Notes: generated by a model from the sequence alone, not told the origin. A DNA stretch of 64,000 nt from Planctomycetia bacterium (GCA_021414115.1 JAIOPD010000071.1:88123-152122); one strand, 5' to 3'. Positions 19,845 through 29,622 are shown, counted from the first letter of the stretch. A program made the numbers and translations.

Positions 19845-21224
19845 CTATCCTCGGAGCGCCGCGGCGGCGCGGGCGATCGCCGCGTCGGCCAGGGCGCTGT
19901 CGCAGGCCTCGGCCACGATGCGCACGATCGGCTCGGTGTTGCTCGCGCGGACGAGCAGCCAACCACCGGTCCAGTCGAGCCGCAGGCCGTCGAGGTGACT
20001 CGCCGTGGCCTCCGGAAACGCTCGCTCGATCCGGCCAAGGCCGGCGGCCAGGGCGGGACCGCGGAGATCGGGCGAGAGATCGATCTTCGTCTTGACCATC
20101 ACCATGCTCGGCAGGGCCGCGGCGAGGCTCTCGATCGTCTCCGTGCCGGCAGCCAGCCGGTCGAGCACGAGGGCCATCCCCACGAAACTGTCGCGGACGA
20201 GCACCACTCGCGGATCGATCACGCCGCCGTTGCCCTCGCCACCGAGCACGGCCCCGCAGGCGAGCATCTCATCGACGACGTTGGCCTCGCCCACCTTCGA
20301 CACGCGGCAGGTCACGCCGTGCCGCGCCGCGATCGCGGCCGTCATGCCGCTCGTCGAGCAGTTCACGACGACCGGGCCGGGCGTCTTCGCGAGCACGCCT
20401 TCGACCGCCAGCGCGAGCGTCGCCTCCTCGCCGATATACCGTCCGTCGGCCGTGGCGATCGCGAGCCGATCGGCGTCGGGATCCTGAAAGAAGCCGACGT
20501 CGGCTGAGTGCCGCCTGATCAGCGGGAGCAGCCCGGCGAGGTTGGCGGCCGTGGGCTCGGGCTCGTGCGCGAACAGGCCGTCGGGAGTGCCCCCTTCGAT
20601 CACGATCTCGCAGCCGAGATGCTCGAGAAGCGGCCGCGCCACGCGACTGCCGGCGCCATGACCACTGTCGAGCCAGACCCGGGGCCGACGGCGACGGATC
20701 GCCCCGACATCGACGATCGCGGCGACCAGCCGCACATGGGCGGCCGTGCCATCCCACGACGTCGTGCGGCCGCAGGCCGCTCCTGCCGAAATCGGCGGGA
20801 GGCCCGGTGGCAGTGCTTCGTAGTGCGTGAGCACCTCGCGGCCGGCGGCCGCCGTGAGCACCCGACCGGCGGAGGAAAAGAGTTTGAGGCCGTTGTAGCG
20901 GGCGGGATTGTGGCTCGCCGAGATCTGGATGCCCCCCGCGGCCCCGCGGTCGCGGACCACGATCCCGATCGTGGGCGTGGCCGCCAGGCCGCAGTCGATG
21001 ACATCGCGGCCGAGCCGCGTGAGATGGTCGGCGAGGGCGAAGGCGAGTGCCGGGCCGCTCTGCCGGCCGTCACGGCCGATGACGATCGGCCCCGGCGGCA
21101 GCGTGGCGGCGAAGGCGTGGACGTAGCGAACGGCCACGTCGGTCGTGAGCGACGCGGCCACGACGCCCCGCAGGCCCGACACGCTCACGATCAACGGCTC
21201 GTCGGGAAAGGTTGGGTGGCTCAT
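19845..21224 (-). CDS. glmM: Phosphohexomutase (phosphoglucosamine mutase-like)
   Basis: 'SVSGLRGVVAASLTTDVAVRYVHAFAATL', 'QISASHNPARYNGLK', 'FFQDPDADRLAIA', 'RASNTEPIVRIVAEA'. Confidence 0.82.
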   Translation of the reverse strand: MSHPTFPDEPLIVSVSGLRGVVAASLTTDVAVRYVHAFAATLPPGPIVIGRDGRQSGPALAFALADHLTRLGRDVIDCGLAATPTIGIVVRDRGAAGGIQISASHNPARYNGLKLFSSAGRVLTAAAGREVLTHYEALPPGLPPISAGAACGRTTSWDGTAAHVRLVAAIVDVGAIRRRRPRVWLDSGHGAGSRVARPLLEHLGCEIVIEGGTPDGLFAHEPEPTAANLAGLLPLIRRHSADVGFFQDPDADRLAIATADGRYIGEEATLALAVEGVLAKTPGPVVVNCSTSGMTAAIAARHGVTCRVSKVGEANVVDEMLACGAVLGGEGNGGVIDPRVVLVRDSFVGMALVLDRLAAGTETIESLAAALPSMVMVKTKIDLSPDLRGPALAAGLGRIERAFPEATASHLDGLRLDWTGGWLLVRASNTEPIVRIVAEACDSALADAAIARAAAALRG

Positions 21225-21288
21225 GGGGGCCGCAGTATAAAGTTCCGCACCCCCAGCCCTGAAACCCGCCCTGCCCCGGAGCCCCGTC

Positions 21289-23154
21289 ATGCCCCCGCCG
21301 TCCGCCGCCGACGTCGCCCGACTTCTCGACTCGATCGCCGCCGCTCGTGCCGCCGGCACGATCACGGAGCACTCGGCCGCGACGATGCGGGACTGGCTCA
21401 CGCAGCCGCGATATGCGGAATTCACCGCGGAACTGGCGAGTCGGATCGACCGCGGGCTCTGGAAGGAACTCGACGACGTCTACTGGACCGTGATCCCGTT
21501 CGGCACCGGCGGCCGCCGCGGGATGATGTATCCGGTCGGTTCCAACGCCATCAACGACCGGACGATCGGCGAGAGCGCCCAGGGGCTTGCCGACCATGTG
21601 CGGAGCACGCTTCCCGCAGGCGAGACGCCGACCTGCGCGATCGCCTATGACACCCGGCACCGCTCGGAGCACTTCGCGAAGCTCTGCACCGAGGTGCTGC
21701 TGGCCGCCGGCTTCAAGGTGTATTTCCTGAGAGGTGTGCGCAGCACGCCCGAGCTCTCGTTCGCGGTGCGTTTTACGAAGAGCACCTGCGGCATCATGGT
21801 GACCGCAAGCCACAACCCGCCCACCGACAACGCCGTGAAGGTCTACTGGGAGGGGGGCGTGCAGGTGCTACCGCCGCACGATCGAGGGATCATCGACCGC
21901 GTGATGAAGGTCGACACGATCCACCGGGAGTCGTTCGAGTCAGGAGTGGCCAGCGGCCGCGTGCAGTTCGTGGAGCAAGAGATCGACCCCGCGTTCGTGA
22001 AGGCGGTGCTTCTGCAATCGGCCGCCGGCCCGCGCGACATCTCCATTCTTTACACCCCGCTCCACGGTGTGGGCGCGACGGCCGTGGTGCCGGTGCTCAC
22101 CGGGGCGGGCTTCGAGCGGCTGCGGCTCTACGGCCCGCACGAGACGCCCGACGGCGACTTCCCCAACGTGCCCGGCCACGTGGCCAACCCGGAAAACCCG
22201 GCCGTGCTCGGCGGGCCGATCGAGGAGGCCAAGGCCCGCGGCGACGACCTCGTGCTGGCGAGCGACCCAGACTGCGACCGGCTCGGCGCCGCGGCGCCGC
22301 TCACGCGGCAGCCTGGTGCCGGCTGGAGCACGTTCACGGGCAACCAGCTCTGCGGCCTGCTCTGCGAGCAGGCGATCGCGGGCCGCCGGGCCCGCGGCGA
22401 ATCGACGCCGGGCGACTACGTGGTGACCACGATCGTGACCAGCGGACTGGTGCGCCGGGTGGCCGAGTCGCACGGCCTGAAGGTCGACGACACGCAGCTC
22501 GTGGGCTTCAAATGGATCTGCTCGGCGATCGACGGGCATGGGCCGGCGGGCTTCGTGTTCGGCACGGAGGAGTCGCACGGCTACCTCGCCGGCACGCATG
22601 TTCGCGACAAGGACGCCGCCGTGGCCGCGTTGCTCATGGCCGAACAGACGGCGGCCCTCAAGGCCGAGGGCCGCACGCCGCACGAAAAACTCGACGAACT
22701 CTTCACGCAGCATGGCTGCCATCAGGAGCGGCAGATCAACGTGATGCTGCCGGGGGCCACGGGCATGGAACGCATGCAGGAGATCATGGCGGCCCTGCGG
22801 GCCACGCCGCCCAAGTCGTTCGGCGGGCTCGACGTGGCCCGCACCCGCGATCAGGCGAGCCTGCGCACCTGGACCCCGAGCTCGACTCCCGCGGCTTACG
22901 CGGGAGTGCCGAGCGACGTGGTGCTGTTTGACCTCGCCGGGCCGGGGGCCGGAGTGCTGTTGCCCGACGGCCGGTTTCCGCCGCTCGGCAACGCGGTGGC
23001 GGCGCGACCCTCGGGCACGGAGCCCAAGATCAAGTTTTATCTCTTCGCCTACGCGCCGCCGGGCAGCGCGGCCGCCCTTCCCGCGACGAAGCAGCTGCTC
23101 CACGAGCGGCTCGACGCGATCGAAAAAGATTTACGGGCGATCGTCGGCGTGTGA
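21289..23154 (+). CDS. Phospho-sugar mutase (phosphoglucomutase/phosphomannomutase family)
   Basis: 'MVTASHNPPTDNAVKVYW', 'LASDPDCDRLG', 'ARPSGTEPKIKFYLFAY'. Confidence 0.9.
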   Translation: MPPPSAADVARLLDSIAAARAAGTITEHSAATMRDWLTQPRYAEFTAELASRIDRGLWKELDDVYWTVIPFGTGGRRGMMYPVGSNAINDRTIGESAQGLADHVRSTLPAGETPTCAIAYDTRHRSEHFAKLCTEVLLAAGFKVYFLRGVRSTPELSFAVRFTKSTCGIMVTASHNPPTDNAVKVYWEGGVQVLPPHDRGIIDRVMKVDTIHRESFESGVASGRVQFVEQEIDPAFVKAVLLQSAAGPRDISILYTPLHGVGATAVVPVLTGAGFERLRLYGPHETPDGDFPNVPGHVANPENPAVLGGPIEEAKARGDDLVLASDPDCDRLGAAAPLTRQPGAGWSTFTGNQLCGLLCEQAIAGRRARGESTPGDYVVTTIVTSGLVRRVAESHGLKVDDTQLVGFKWICSAIDGHGPAGFVFGTEESHGYLAGTHVRDKDAAVAALLMAEQTAALKAEGRTPHEKLDELFTQHGCHQERQINVMLPGATGMERMQEIMAALRATPPKSFGGLDVARTRDQASLRTWTPSSTPAAYAGVPSDVVLFDLAGPGAGVLLPDGRFPPLGNAVAARPSGTEPKIKFYLFAYAPPGSAAALPATKQLLHERLDAIEKDLRAIVGV

Positions 23155-24480
23155 CGCGGGCTGGATGTCGACCGCGAGCGAACCCTTGTCGTCGGCGAGA
23201 CTTCCCGGCGGTTCGTTGAGCTTGACGTAGAGCGGTCCGTCGGTGACGGCCGTGAGGGTAGCCCGGGCACCGTCGCCGAGGATCATGAACCTCGGCCTGC
23301 CGCCATCCGCAGGCCGATCGACCCACTGCGCGGCGAGCAGGCGGCCCAGCGGGCGGCCGCGGTACCAGTCGAGCGAGATGCCGTCGGCCTCGCTTTCGAT
23401 CGTGGCGTCTTTCATCGAGCCGATCGTGCACCGGCCGGTCGCCAGAAGGTCGTATCGGCGGCCTTTCGCCAGCGCGAAGCCGGCATTTTGCCAGCCGCGG
23501 CCGGCGGCGACATCGATCCGCTGCTTCGATTCGAGCGCCGAGCCGGCCGACCAGTCGATCGCTGACCGCGCGAAGTCGTAGCCGTAATCGAGGTCGTCGA
23601 TGAAGGCCTCGAAATCGCGGGCGGCGCGCGGGGGATCGTAGCCGGGGAGGGCCGCGAGCCGCGTGTTGAACTCCGCGTCGAGCGTGCCGCGTTCGAGCTC
23701 GCGGAAGGCCGTGGCATACGCGGGATGACCCGCGAACATGGCGACGGCGGCCCAGCTCGACGCGTAGTCGGCGATCCGTGTGTGGTGGCCGGGGGGCGTG
23801 GCCAGCACGTCGGCGAGTGCGGGCGCCGTGCCCGCGGCATGCACGTCGCGAAGATTCTCGATGCGGCCGAGTTGCTCGACGTCCGTGGCACGATCCGGCA
23901 TCGGTGTCGGGACATACCGGCCGGCATTCCCAACCCCTTCGAGGCGGTGCGTGGCGAGATACTCCGCGATTCCCTCGTTGTACCACGTGGGAGTCGCCAG
24001 GCTGCGGACGGTGAGCGTGAAGGCATGCACGCCCTCGTGCAGGAGCAGGTGCCGGCGATAGGCGGAGTTGGACTGGTCCATCAGCCAGAAACGGTTGCGA
24101 TCGCAGAATCCGTTGACGAACTCGGGAATCGCATCGGGGAGCAGGCCCGCGGTGCGGAATCGCTCGCGATCGACGACCAGGCAGCCAAACGCCCGCCACG
24201 TGCGGAGCGATTCGGGTGGGAGCCGATAGTGACGACACCAGGCCGCGAACGCTTCGTCGAAGACCCGCGGTAGGTCGTCCACGCCGTCGCCGTCACGCGC
24301 TGGCCGGTCGGTCGCCAGGACCAGGTGGGTGGATTCGAGTACGCGAAGCCCGGCCCGTCGCGCCGTCATCTTCAGCGGCTCCACCGCCACGAGGTCGCTG
24401 GCCTGGGCGAGCGCGGATGCCAGCGCGGCCGCGGTGATGGCGGCTTGGACGGCGATCACGACGAGATTCACTCCACGCAT
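23131..24480 (-). CDS. Secreted hypothetical protein, DUF1570/peptidase-MA-like
   Basis: 'RRHLLLHEGVHAFTLTVRSLATPTWYNEGIAEYLATHR' HExxH plus downstream E, signal peptide. Confidence 0.7.
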   Translation of the reverse strand: MRGVNLVVIAVQAAITAAALASALAQASDLVAVEPLKMTARRAGLRVLESTHLVLATDRPARDGDGVDDLPRVFDEAFAAWCRHYRLPPESLRTWRAFGCLVVDRERFRTAGLLPDAIPEFVNGFCDRNRFWLMDQSNSAYRRHLLLHEGVHAFTLTVRSLATPTWYNEGIAEYLATHRLEGVGNAGRYVPTPMPDRATDVEQLGRIENLRDVHAAGTAPALADVLATPPGHHTRIADYASSWAAVAMFAGHPAYATAFRELERGTLDAEFNTRLAALPGYDPPRAARDFEAFIDDLDYGYDFARSAIDWSAGSALESKQRIDVAAGRGWQNAGFALAKGRRYDLLATGRCTIGSMKDATIESEADGISLDWYRGRPLGRLLAAQWVDRPADGGRPRFMILGDGARATLTAVTDGPLYVKLNEPPGSLADDKGSLAVDIQPASHADDRP

Positions 24481-24573
24481 TTCCCCCAGTTCACCCAGCC
24501 GCCGCCGAACCGGCAAGGCGAACCGTGGCTTGGCGGGGCAAGGTGATGGATTGGGCCGGAATGTCCGATCGCA

Positions 24574-25944
24574 GTGAACGGGGAGTCGGTGCTACAAGCC
24601 CGTCTCGCCAGGAGGGCGGACGCCGTGCGGCAGGGAAGCCGAGAACGTGCCGGTGCGCGACGCTGCGGAATCATCGCAGCGGTGTGCGTCGTCGTTGCAT
24701 CATCGCCGCCTGAAGCGGGAGCACAGACGCCCTCCGACGAGGCGAAGGTCAGCGCTTGGGCCAGCGGAGGAACATCGACCACGACGACGCCCGCCGACAA
24801 GGACGGCAAGCCAGGTGCGGGCGTCGCACCCGTTGGGGCGATTCCATTTTGGCAGGCCCCCGCGACGCCGCAGGCCGTCGTGCAGGGCGGGGCGATTCCG
24901 CCTGGCTGGCAGCCGCAGGCCGTGCCCTACCAGGGCATCGGGCCCGACGGGAGGCCGATGACGATGTACATCGCGCCGACGTACGTGTTTACCTATCAAT
25001 CGGGGCCGCCCGTGCTCGCCGCGCCCACGGTCAATCGCAGTCAGGCATACGGCGCGCCGCAGCAGCCCTATCCGCCTGGATGGAACTTCGCGACCAGCGG
25101 CGCGCAGCCGGTGACCCCGACGCTCCCGCCGGCGACCGTCGCGCGGTACCAGCCGACTCCTTATCAGTTTCCGACCGACTCACGGGCGCTCACCGGCACA
25201 CCGGTCGCGCCGCCGGCGGGCGTGCCCGCGCCGCCGCCACAGACATGGGGAACGGCTCCACCCGCGCCGCAGCCGCCGACGCAGTGGGGGGCGTCCGACG
25301 CCGCGCCGGCGGCCGCAGCGCCGTCATCAGGCGACTGGGTGACGGTCGTACCGCCGGCTGTTGCGGGCGCCGCGTTGGCCGCCGGGGCGACGGCAGCAGA
25401 CACGCCGTCGTCGGAGCCGCAGATGGCGGCGCTGCCGCCTCCCGTCACGCCGGTGCCAGCGCCGTCTTCGATTCCCGCGCAGCCGGTCAGTTCGAGTGGC
25501 ATGTCGTCACCGCCGTCCGCGAGTCGCGCGGCCAACTCGCATCTCTGGCGGGTGGTGGGCGTGAGCGACGGCGACACGGTGACCTGCCTCGACGAAAACA
25601 ACCAGCAGCAGAAGGTCCGGTTGGCGGAGATCGACGCTCCCGAGATCGGGCAGGACTACGGCAAGAACTCGCGGGAGGCGCTCGCCGGCATGGTGTTCGG
25701 CAAGACCGTCGAGGTGGTCGATGACGGCCGCGACCGCTATGGCCGCTGGATCGGCCACCTGTCCGTCGATGGAATGGACGTCAATCGGCAGATGGTGGCC
25801 ACGGGCAATGCCTGGCACTACGCCGCCTATTCGACCGACCAGAACCTCGCGGCCCTCCAGGCCCAGGCCCAATCGCAACGGATCGGCCTCTGGTCGCAGC
25901 CCAATCCGACGTCGCCGTGGGACTACCGCGCGAGCGGCAAGTAG
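24574..25944 (+). CDS. Thermonuclease (SNase-like) domain protein with long Pro-rich N-terminal region
   Basis: 'WRVVGVSDGDTVTCLDENNQQQKVRLAEIDAPEIGQDYGKNSREALAGMVFGKTVEVVDDGRDRYGRWIGHL'. Confidence 0.88.
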   Translation: MNGESVLQARLARRADAVRQGSRERAGARRCGIIAAVCVVVASSPPEAGAQTPSDEAKVSAWASGGTSTTTTPADKDGKPGAGVAPVGAIPFWQAPATPQAVVQGGAIPPGWQPQAVPYQGIGPDGRPMTMYIAPTYVFTYQSGPPVLAAPTVNRSQAYGAPQQPYPPGWNFATSGAQPVTPTLPPATVARYQPTPYQFPTDSRALTGTPVAPPAGVPAPPPQTWGTAPPAPQPPTQWGASDAAPAAAAPSSGDWVTVVPPAVAGAALAAGATAADTPSSEPQMAALPPPVTPVPAPSSIPAQPVSSSGMSSPPSASRAANSHLWRVVGVSDGDTVTCLDENNQQQKVRLAEIDAPEIGQDYGKNSREALAGMVFGKTVEVVDDGRDRYGRWIGHLSVDGMDVNRQMVATGNAWHYAAYSTDQNLAALQAQAQSQRIGLWSQPNPTSPWDYRASGK

Positions 25945-25947
25945 CAC

Positions 25948-27309
25948 TTGGCCGAGCGAGCCTTGAAAGAAGCCGTCTCTGAATCGCGGGCGTCGGCCAG
26001 CCGGCAGCGCTGGGTGATCTGTGCCGTCCTGTTTTTCGCCGCGGCGATCAACTACATCGACCGGCAGGTGATCGGGATTCTCAAGCCAACGCTCCAGGAC
26101 GAGTTTCACTTCAGTGAACGCGACTACGCGGCCATCGTGTTCAGCTTCCAGGCCGCCTACGCCGTGGGGCTGCTGCTGGCCGGCCGGATCATCGACCGAA
26201 TCGGGGTGCGGATCGGTTTTGCGCTGGCCGTCGTCGTCTGGAGCGTGGGGGCCGCGGTGCATGCGTGCGCCGACTGGCTGCCGTGGCTAAAACTGCCGAC
26301 GGTGTCGATCGACCCGCCCGCGGTGACCCTGCTGGGCGGAGCCGCGGCGGGCCTGGCGTTGGCCCGGCTCGTGCTCGGCATCGGCGAGGCCGGCAACTTC
26401 CCCGCCTCCATCAAGACCGTGGCGGAATGGTTTCCCAAACGCGAGCGGGCCTTCGCGACTGGCATCTTCAACTCCGGCACGAACATCGGAGCGCTCATCA
26501 CGCCATTGGTGGTTCCCTGGATCACGCTGCAGTTCGGCTGGCAGTGGGCCTTCGTGGTCACCGGCCTGCTCGGGTTCGCCTGGGTCGGGTGGTGGTGGCT
26601 GGCCTATGCACCGCCCGAACGACACCCCCGGGTGAATGCCGCCGAACTGGCCATCATCCAGTCCGATCCGCCCGAGTCGTCCGAGCGGGTGGCCTGGAGC
26701 AGCCTGCTGCCGCACCGACAGACCTGGGCCTTCGCACTCGGCAAGTTTCTCACCGATCCGATCTGGTGGCTGTATCTCTTCTGGGTGCCCGACTTTCTCA
26801 AGCGAAATCACGGGCTCGACCTGAAGACGATGGGGCTCCCGCTGATCGTGATTTACCTCGTGGCTGACATCGGCAGCATCGGCGGCGGCTGGCTCTCGTC
26901 GCACCTCATGCAGCGCGGCTGGTCGACGAACGCGGCCCGAAAAACGGCGATGCTCGTCAGCGCTCTGGCCGTGGTGCCGATGCTCTTTGCGGCGCAGGCC
27001 AAGAGCCTCTGGGTGGCGGTGGGCCTGGTGTCGCTCGCGGCGGCGGCTCACCAGGGCTGGTCAGCCAACCTCTTTACACTGGCGTCTGACATGTTTCCAA
27101 AGCGGGCCGTCGGGTCGGTGGTCGGCATCGGTGGAATGGCCGGATCGGTGGGCGGGATGCTGATCGCGCTCGTCGTCGGCGCCATCCTGGAGAAGACCGG
27201 CAGCTACGTGCCGATCTTCGTGATCGCGGCACTGGCCTACTTGGTGGCGCTCACCGTGATCCAACTCCTCGTTCCCAGGCTCGAGCCAGCCACGATCGAG
27301 CCCAGGTGA
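25948..27309 (+). CDS. MFS transporter (hexuronate/ACS-type)
   Basis: 'INYIDRQVIGILKPTLQDEFHFSERDYAAIVFSFQAAYAVGLLLAGRIIDRIGVRIGFAL', 12-TM-like hydrophobic pattern. Confidence 0.9.
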   Translation: MAERALKEAVSESRASASRQRWVICAVLFFAAAINYIDRQVIGILKPTLQDEFHFSERDYAAIVFSFQAAYAVGLLLAGRIIDRIGVRIGFALAVVVWSVGAAVHACADWLPWLKLPTVSIDPPAVTLLGGAAAGLALARLVLGIGEAGNFPASIKTVAEWFPKRERAFATGIFNSGTNIGALITPLVVPWITLQFGWQWAFVVTGLLGFAWVGWWWLAYAPPERHPRVNAAELAIIQSDPPESSERVAWSSLLPHRQTWAFALGKFLTDPIWWLYLFWVPDFLKRNHGLDLKTMGLPLIVIYLVADIGSIGGGWLSSHLMQRGWSTNAARKTAMLVSALAVVPMLFAAQAKSLWVAVGLVSLAAAAHQGWSANLFTLASDMFPKRAVGSVVGIGGMAGSVGGMLIALVVGAILEKTGSYVPIFVIAALAYLVALTVIQLLVPRLEPATIEPR

Positions 27310-27349
27310 TTTTCCCCGGGGCAATCCGTGGGCCGCGGCATCGGGTGCT

Positions 27350-27380
27350 CGGGAAGCCCGGAGCGCGAGCGACGGGTATC
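27350..27380 (+). repeat. Dispersed repeat 'GGGAAGCCCGGAGCGCGAGCGACGGGTATC' (other copies about 16835-16867, 17321-17350 inverted, 19171-19200 inverted)
   Basis: Near-identical strings read directly at four intergenic places. Confidence 0.85.
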
Positions 27381-27517
27381 CGCGCGGCGATCAGTGGTGA
27401 TGATGCGGAGCGGGCTGAGGTGGAGGGCGGAGTCCCATCGCTTCCGCTCCGGGCTTCCTGGCGGAGACTCGCCGGTTCAGCGATTGCCGCGATGAATCAA
27501 CCGAGGTTCAACACCAG

Positions 27518-27560
27518 AGCGGGCGAAGGGACTCGAACCCTCGACATCCAGCTTGGGAAG
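27518..27560 (-). tRNA. 3'-half tRNA-Gly(CCC)-like fragment, likely integration (att) scar
   Basis: Minus strand 'GCTTCCCAAGCTGGATGTCGAGGGTTCGAGTCCCTTCGCCCGCT': anticodon loop TTCCCAA, T-arm and acceptor 3' strand present; no D-arm or matching 5' acceptor strand upstream. Confidence 0.7.
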
Positions 27561-27840
27561 CAGCGGAGACGTAGTTCTAAGTCCAGCAGCCAAAGCACTT
27601 GCGGCTCGTCGACGCAAGCGTTGTACCGCTCGTTGTACCAGCTCTGAGGCCGGGGCGTCCGCCGGGAAGAGGCAGGCCTGCCGCGAAGCTCCTGTACTGG
27701 ATCACAATCGGGCGGGCACTGTCGGGCCAGCAGGTCAGCTAGAAGTCGCGGGCCTCGCCGAGCAACTCGCGGCACTTCCCCCCGAAGTACTCGCTGCCCT
27801 TCAGGTCCTGTTCAGCGGCCTGCCCCGGAGGAAATGATCG

Positions 27841-28107
27841 ATGCATACGGCTGCCGCTAGCTCTTGGACCGTCTACATCCTCCGCTGCCGCGACGGCTCG
27901 CTCTACACCGGCATCACGAACGATCTACCAAAGCGACTGAAGGCCCACGCCGCCGGGAAGGCGTCGAGCTACACCCGCAGCAGGCTCCCCGTGCGGCTGG
28001 CCTACCAGGAGCCCCAGCCGACCAAGTCCCGAGCCCTGAAGCGGGAGGTGGCGATCAAGATGCTCCCGCGATCCCAAAAGCTCGACCTGCTCACCCGGGG
28101 CCCCTAA
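27841..28107 (+). CDS. GIY-YIG nuclease family protein
   Basis: 'WTVYILRCRDGSLYTGITNDLPKRLKAHAAGKASSYTRSRLPVRLAYQEPQPTKSRALKREVAIK'. Confidence 0.95.
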   Translation: MHTAAASSWTVYILRCRDGSLYTGITNDLPKRLKAHAAGKASSYTRSRLPVRLAYQEPQPTKSRALKREVAIKMLPRSQKLDLLTRGP

Positions 28108-28216
28108 AGCTCATTGATTTCAATGAGCTTCAACGCTCAGAGCCCGACTGCCCAAATCCGCTCTCGGCGCTGATCCCAGCCCCGGCGAGGACGACGACCC
28201 GCGGTATGCAGGCCGA

Positions 28217-28426
28217 CTACCGCTCCATCTCCGCCCTGGCAGCCCGCAGGTGCTTGGCGTCGTCGGAACCGAACGCGTCGAGTCCGTCGTCGCTGGAGTC
28301 CATGACGGCCGCGTCGGCTTTCATCTCCTGGAGTGCCTGCCGAAATTGCTGCCGGACCGAGTTGCACCCCGCCGTGAAGACGGCCAGGACGCAGACGGCG
28401 ACGGCTAGGGATCGAGCGGGGTTCAT
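28217..28426 (-). CDS. Small hypothetical lipoprotein
   Basis: 'MNPARSLAVAVCVLAVFTAGCNSVRQQF' lipobox. Confidence 0.6.
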   Translation of the reverse strand: MNPARSLAVAVCVLAVFTAGCNSVRQQFRQALQEMKADAAVMDSSDDGLDAFGSDDAKHLRAARAEMER

Positions 28427-28635
28427 TGAGAGGAAGCTAGGCTCGTGCACACCGGCCGGTCAACGGCTATAGCCTGCGGCGTTCCCCACGGCGTTGGTCT
28501 GGCTCGGCGTCGCGATCTTGTGGCTCTTCAAGGCGTTCTGACACGCGCCCCGCATGCCAGACGCTTTCGATCGCTATCAAGGGCCGGTAGAACCTTTGAA
28601 TTGGCTGCGCTGCCCTTTCACACTCATCCCCGCCC

Positions 28636-29274
28636 ATGCCCGCCCCAATCCCCCTCCTCATCGCCTGCCCCACGGAACTCGTCCGGGCGGGCCTACGGGC
28701 GATGCTAACTGGCTCGCCCGTGAAGATCGTCGCCGAAGCCGAAACCGCGTCCAGCACCATCACGCTCGCCAAGAAGCACAAGCCCACCGTCGTGCTGCTC
28801 GACGCGGCCATCCCGGGCGGCGACGCGTTCGAGCTGATCAAGAAATTGGCCAAGACCCTGCCAGCCACCAAGTGCATCCTGCTGTCAGCCCTCGACAATC
28901 CGACCTACATGGCCCGGGCTCACGCGATCGGGGCCGCGAACTGCCTGCTCATGGGGTTCAGCCAGCGAGAACTCATCACGGCCATCGAGAGCGCCGCGGC
29001 AGGAAAGGCACCTTCGGGAGTGACACCATTCGCAAAGGTCGCGGCAGCGATGGGACTACGCGACCCTCAGGCTGCTCGAACCAATGGCCTGACGCCACGG
29101 GAAGGCCAAGTTCTTTCCCACGTCGCCTACGGTCTTTCCAATGACGAACTCGCTCGTGCCCTCGGCATCAGCATCGAGACCGTGAAGGAGCACGTCCAAA
29201 AAATCCGTAGCAAGATCGCCGCGAAGGATCGAACGCACGCTGCGGTCTGGGCGGTCAAAGCTGGGGTGGTGTAG
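28636..29274 (+). CDS. NarL/LuxR-type response regulator with atypical receiver domain
   Basis: REC 'VVLLDAAIPGGDAFELIKKL' and C-terminal HTH 'LTPREGQVLSHVAYGLSNDELARALGISIETVKEHVQKIRSKIAAKDRTHAAVWAVK'. Confidence 0.88.
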   Translation: MPAPIPLLIACPTELVRAGLRAMLTGSPVKIVAEAETASSTITLAKKHKPTVVLLDAAIPGGDAFELIKKLAKTLPATKCILLSALDNPTYMARAHAIGAANCLLMGFSQRELITAIESAAAGKAPSGVTPFAKVAAAMGLRDPQAARTNGLTPREGQVLSHVAYGLSNDELARALGISIETVKEHVQKIRSKIAAKDRTHAAVWAVKAGVV

Positions 29275-29283
29275 GGTCGCACA

Positions 29284-29622
29284 ATGGGCTTCATGGTCTC
29301 GGGTCGCTGTTCGTGCGGGTACGCTGCCAAAGGCCTTATGGTTGGCGTCGGCATGCGTGACCCCCGGGGCACATGGCTGGCGCCATGTATCTGCCGGAAG
29401 TGCCATCAGGCCGTCTCGGCAAACGTGCAGGCCAAGACCCTGAAATGCCCCAAGTGCAAAGCCAAAGGGGTCGAGCCGTATGTGGACCCCGACGCTGGCA
29501 AGGAAGAGGGCGAAGAGTACCCCAGTTGTGCTGCTTCGGAGCCGCTCTTTGACTCCGGGTTCGAATGCCCGGCCTGCGCCAAGAAGAGCCTGAAGTTCGA
29601 GTTTGCCGGGATGTGGGACTAA
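29284..29622 (+). CDS. Hypothetical zinc-ribbon protein
   Basis: 'CICRKCHQ...LKCPKCKAKG...FECPACAKKSL' cysteine pairs. Confidence 0.6.
   Translation: MGFMVSGRCSCGYAAKGLMVGVGMRDPRGTWLAPCICRKCHQAVSANVQAKTLKCPKCKAKGVEPYVDPDAGKEEGEEYPSCAASEPLFDSGFECPACAKKSLKFEFAGMWD

Noticed and set aside
27497-27775. Minus ORF ending 'SWMSRVRVPSPAL'
   Set aside because: Reads through the tRNA-Gly fragment; this C-terminus looks like an artefact of translated tRNA sequence
27553-27837. Plus ORF 'MGSSGDVVLSPAAKALAARRRKR...LAALPPEVLAALQVLFSGLPRRK'
   Set aside because: N-terminal part overlaps the tRNA fragment; the C-terminal part could be a genuine remnant but cannot be supported
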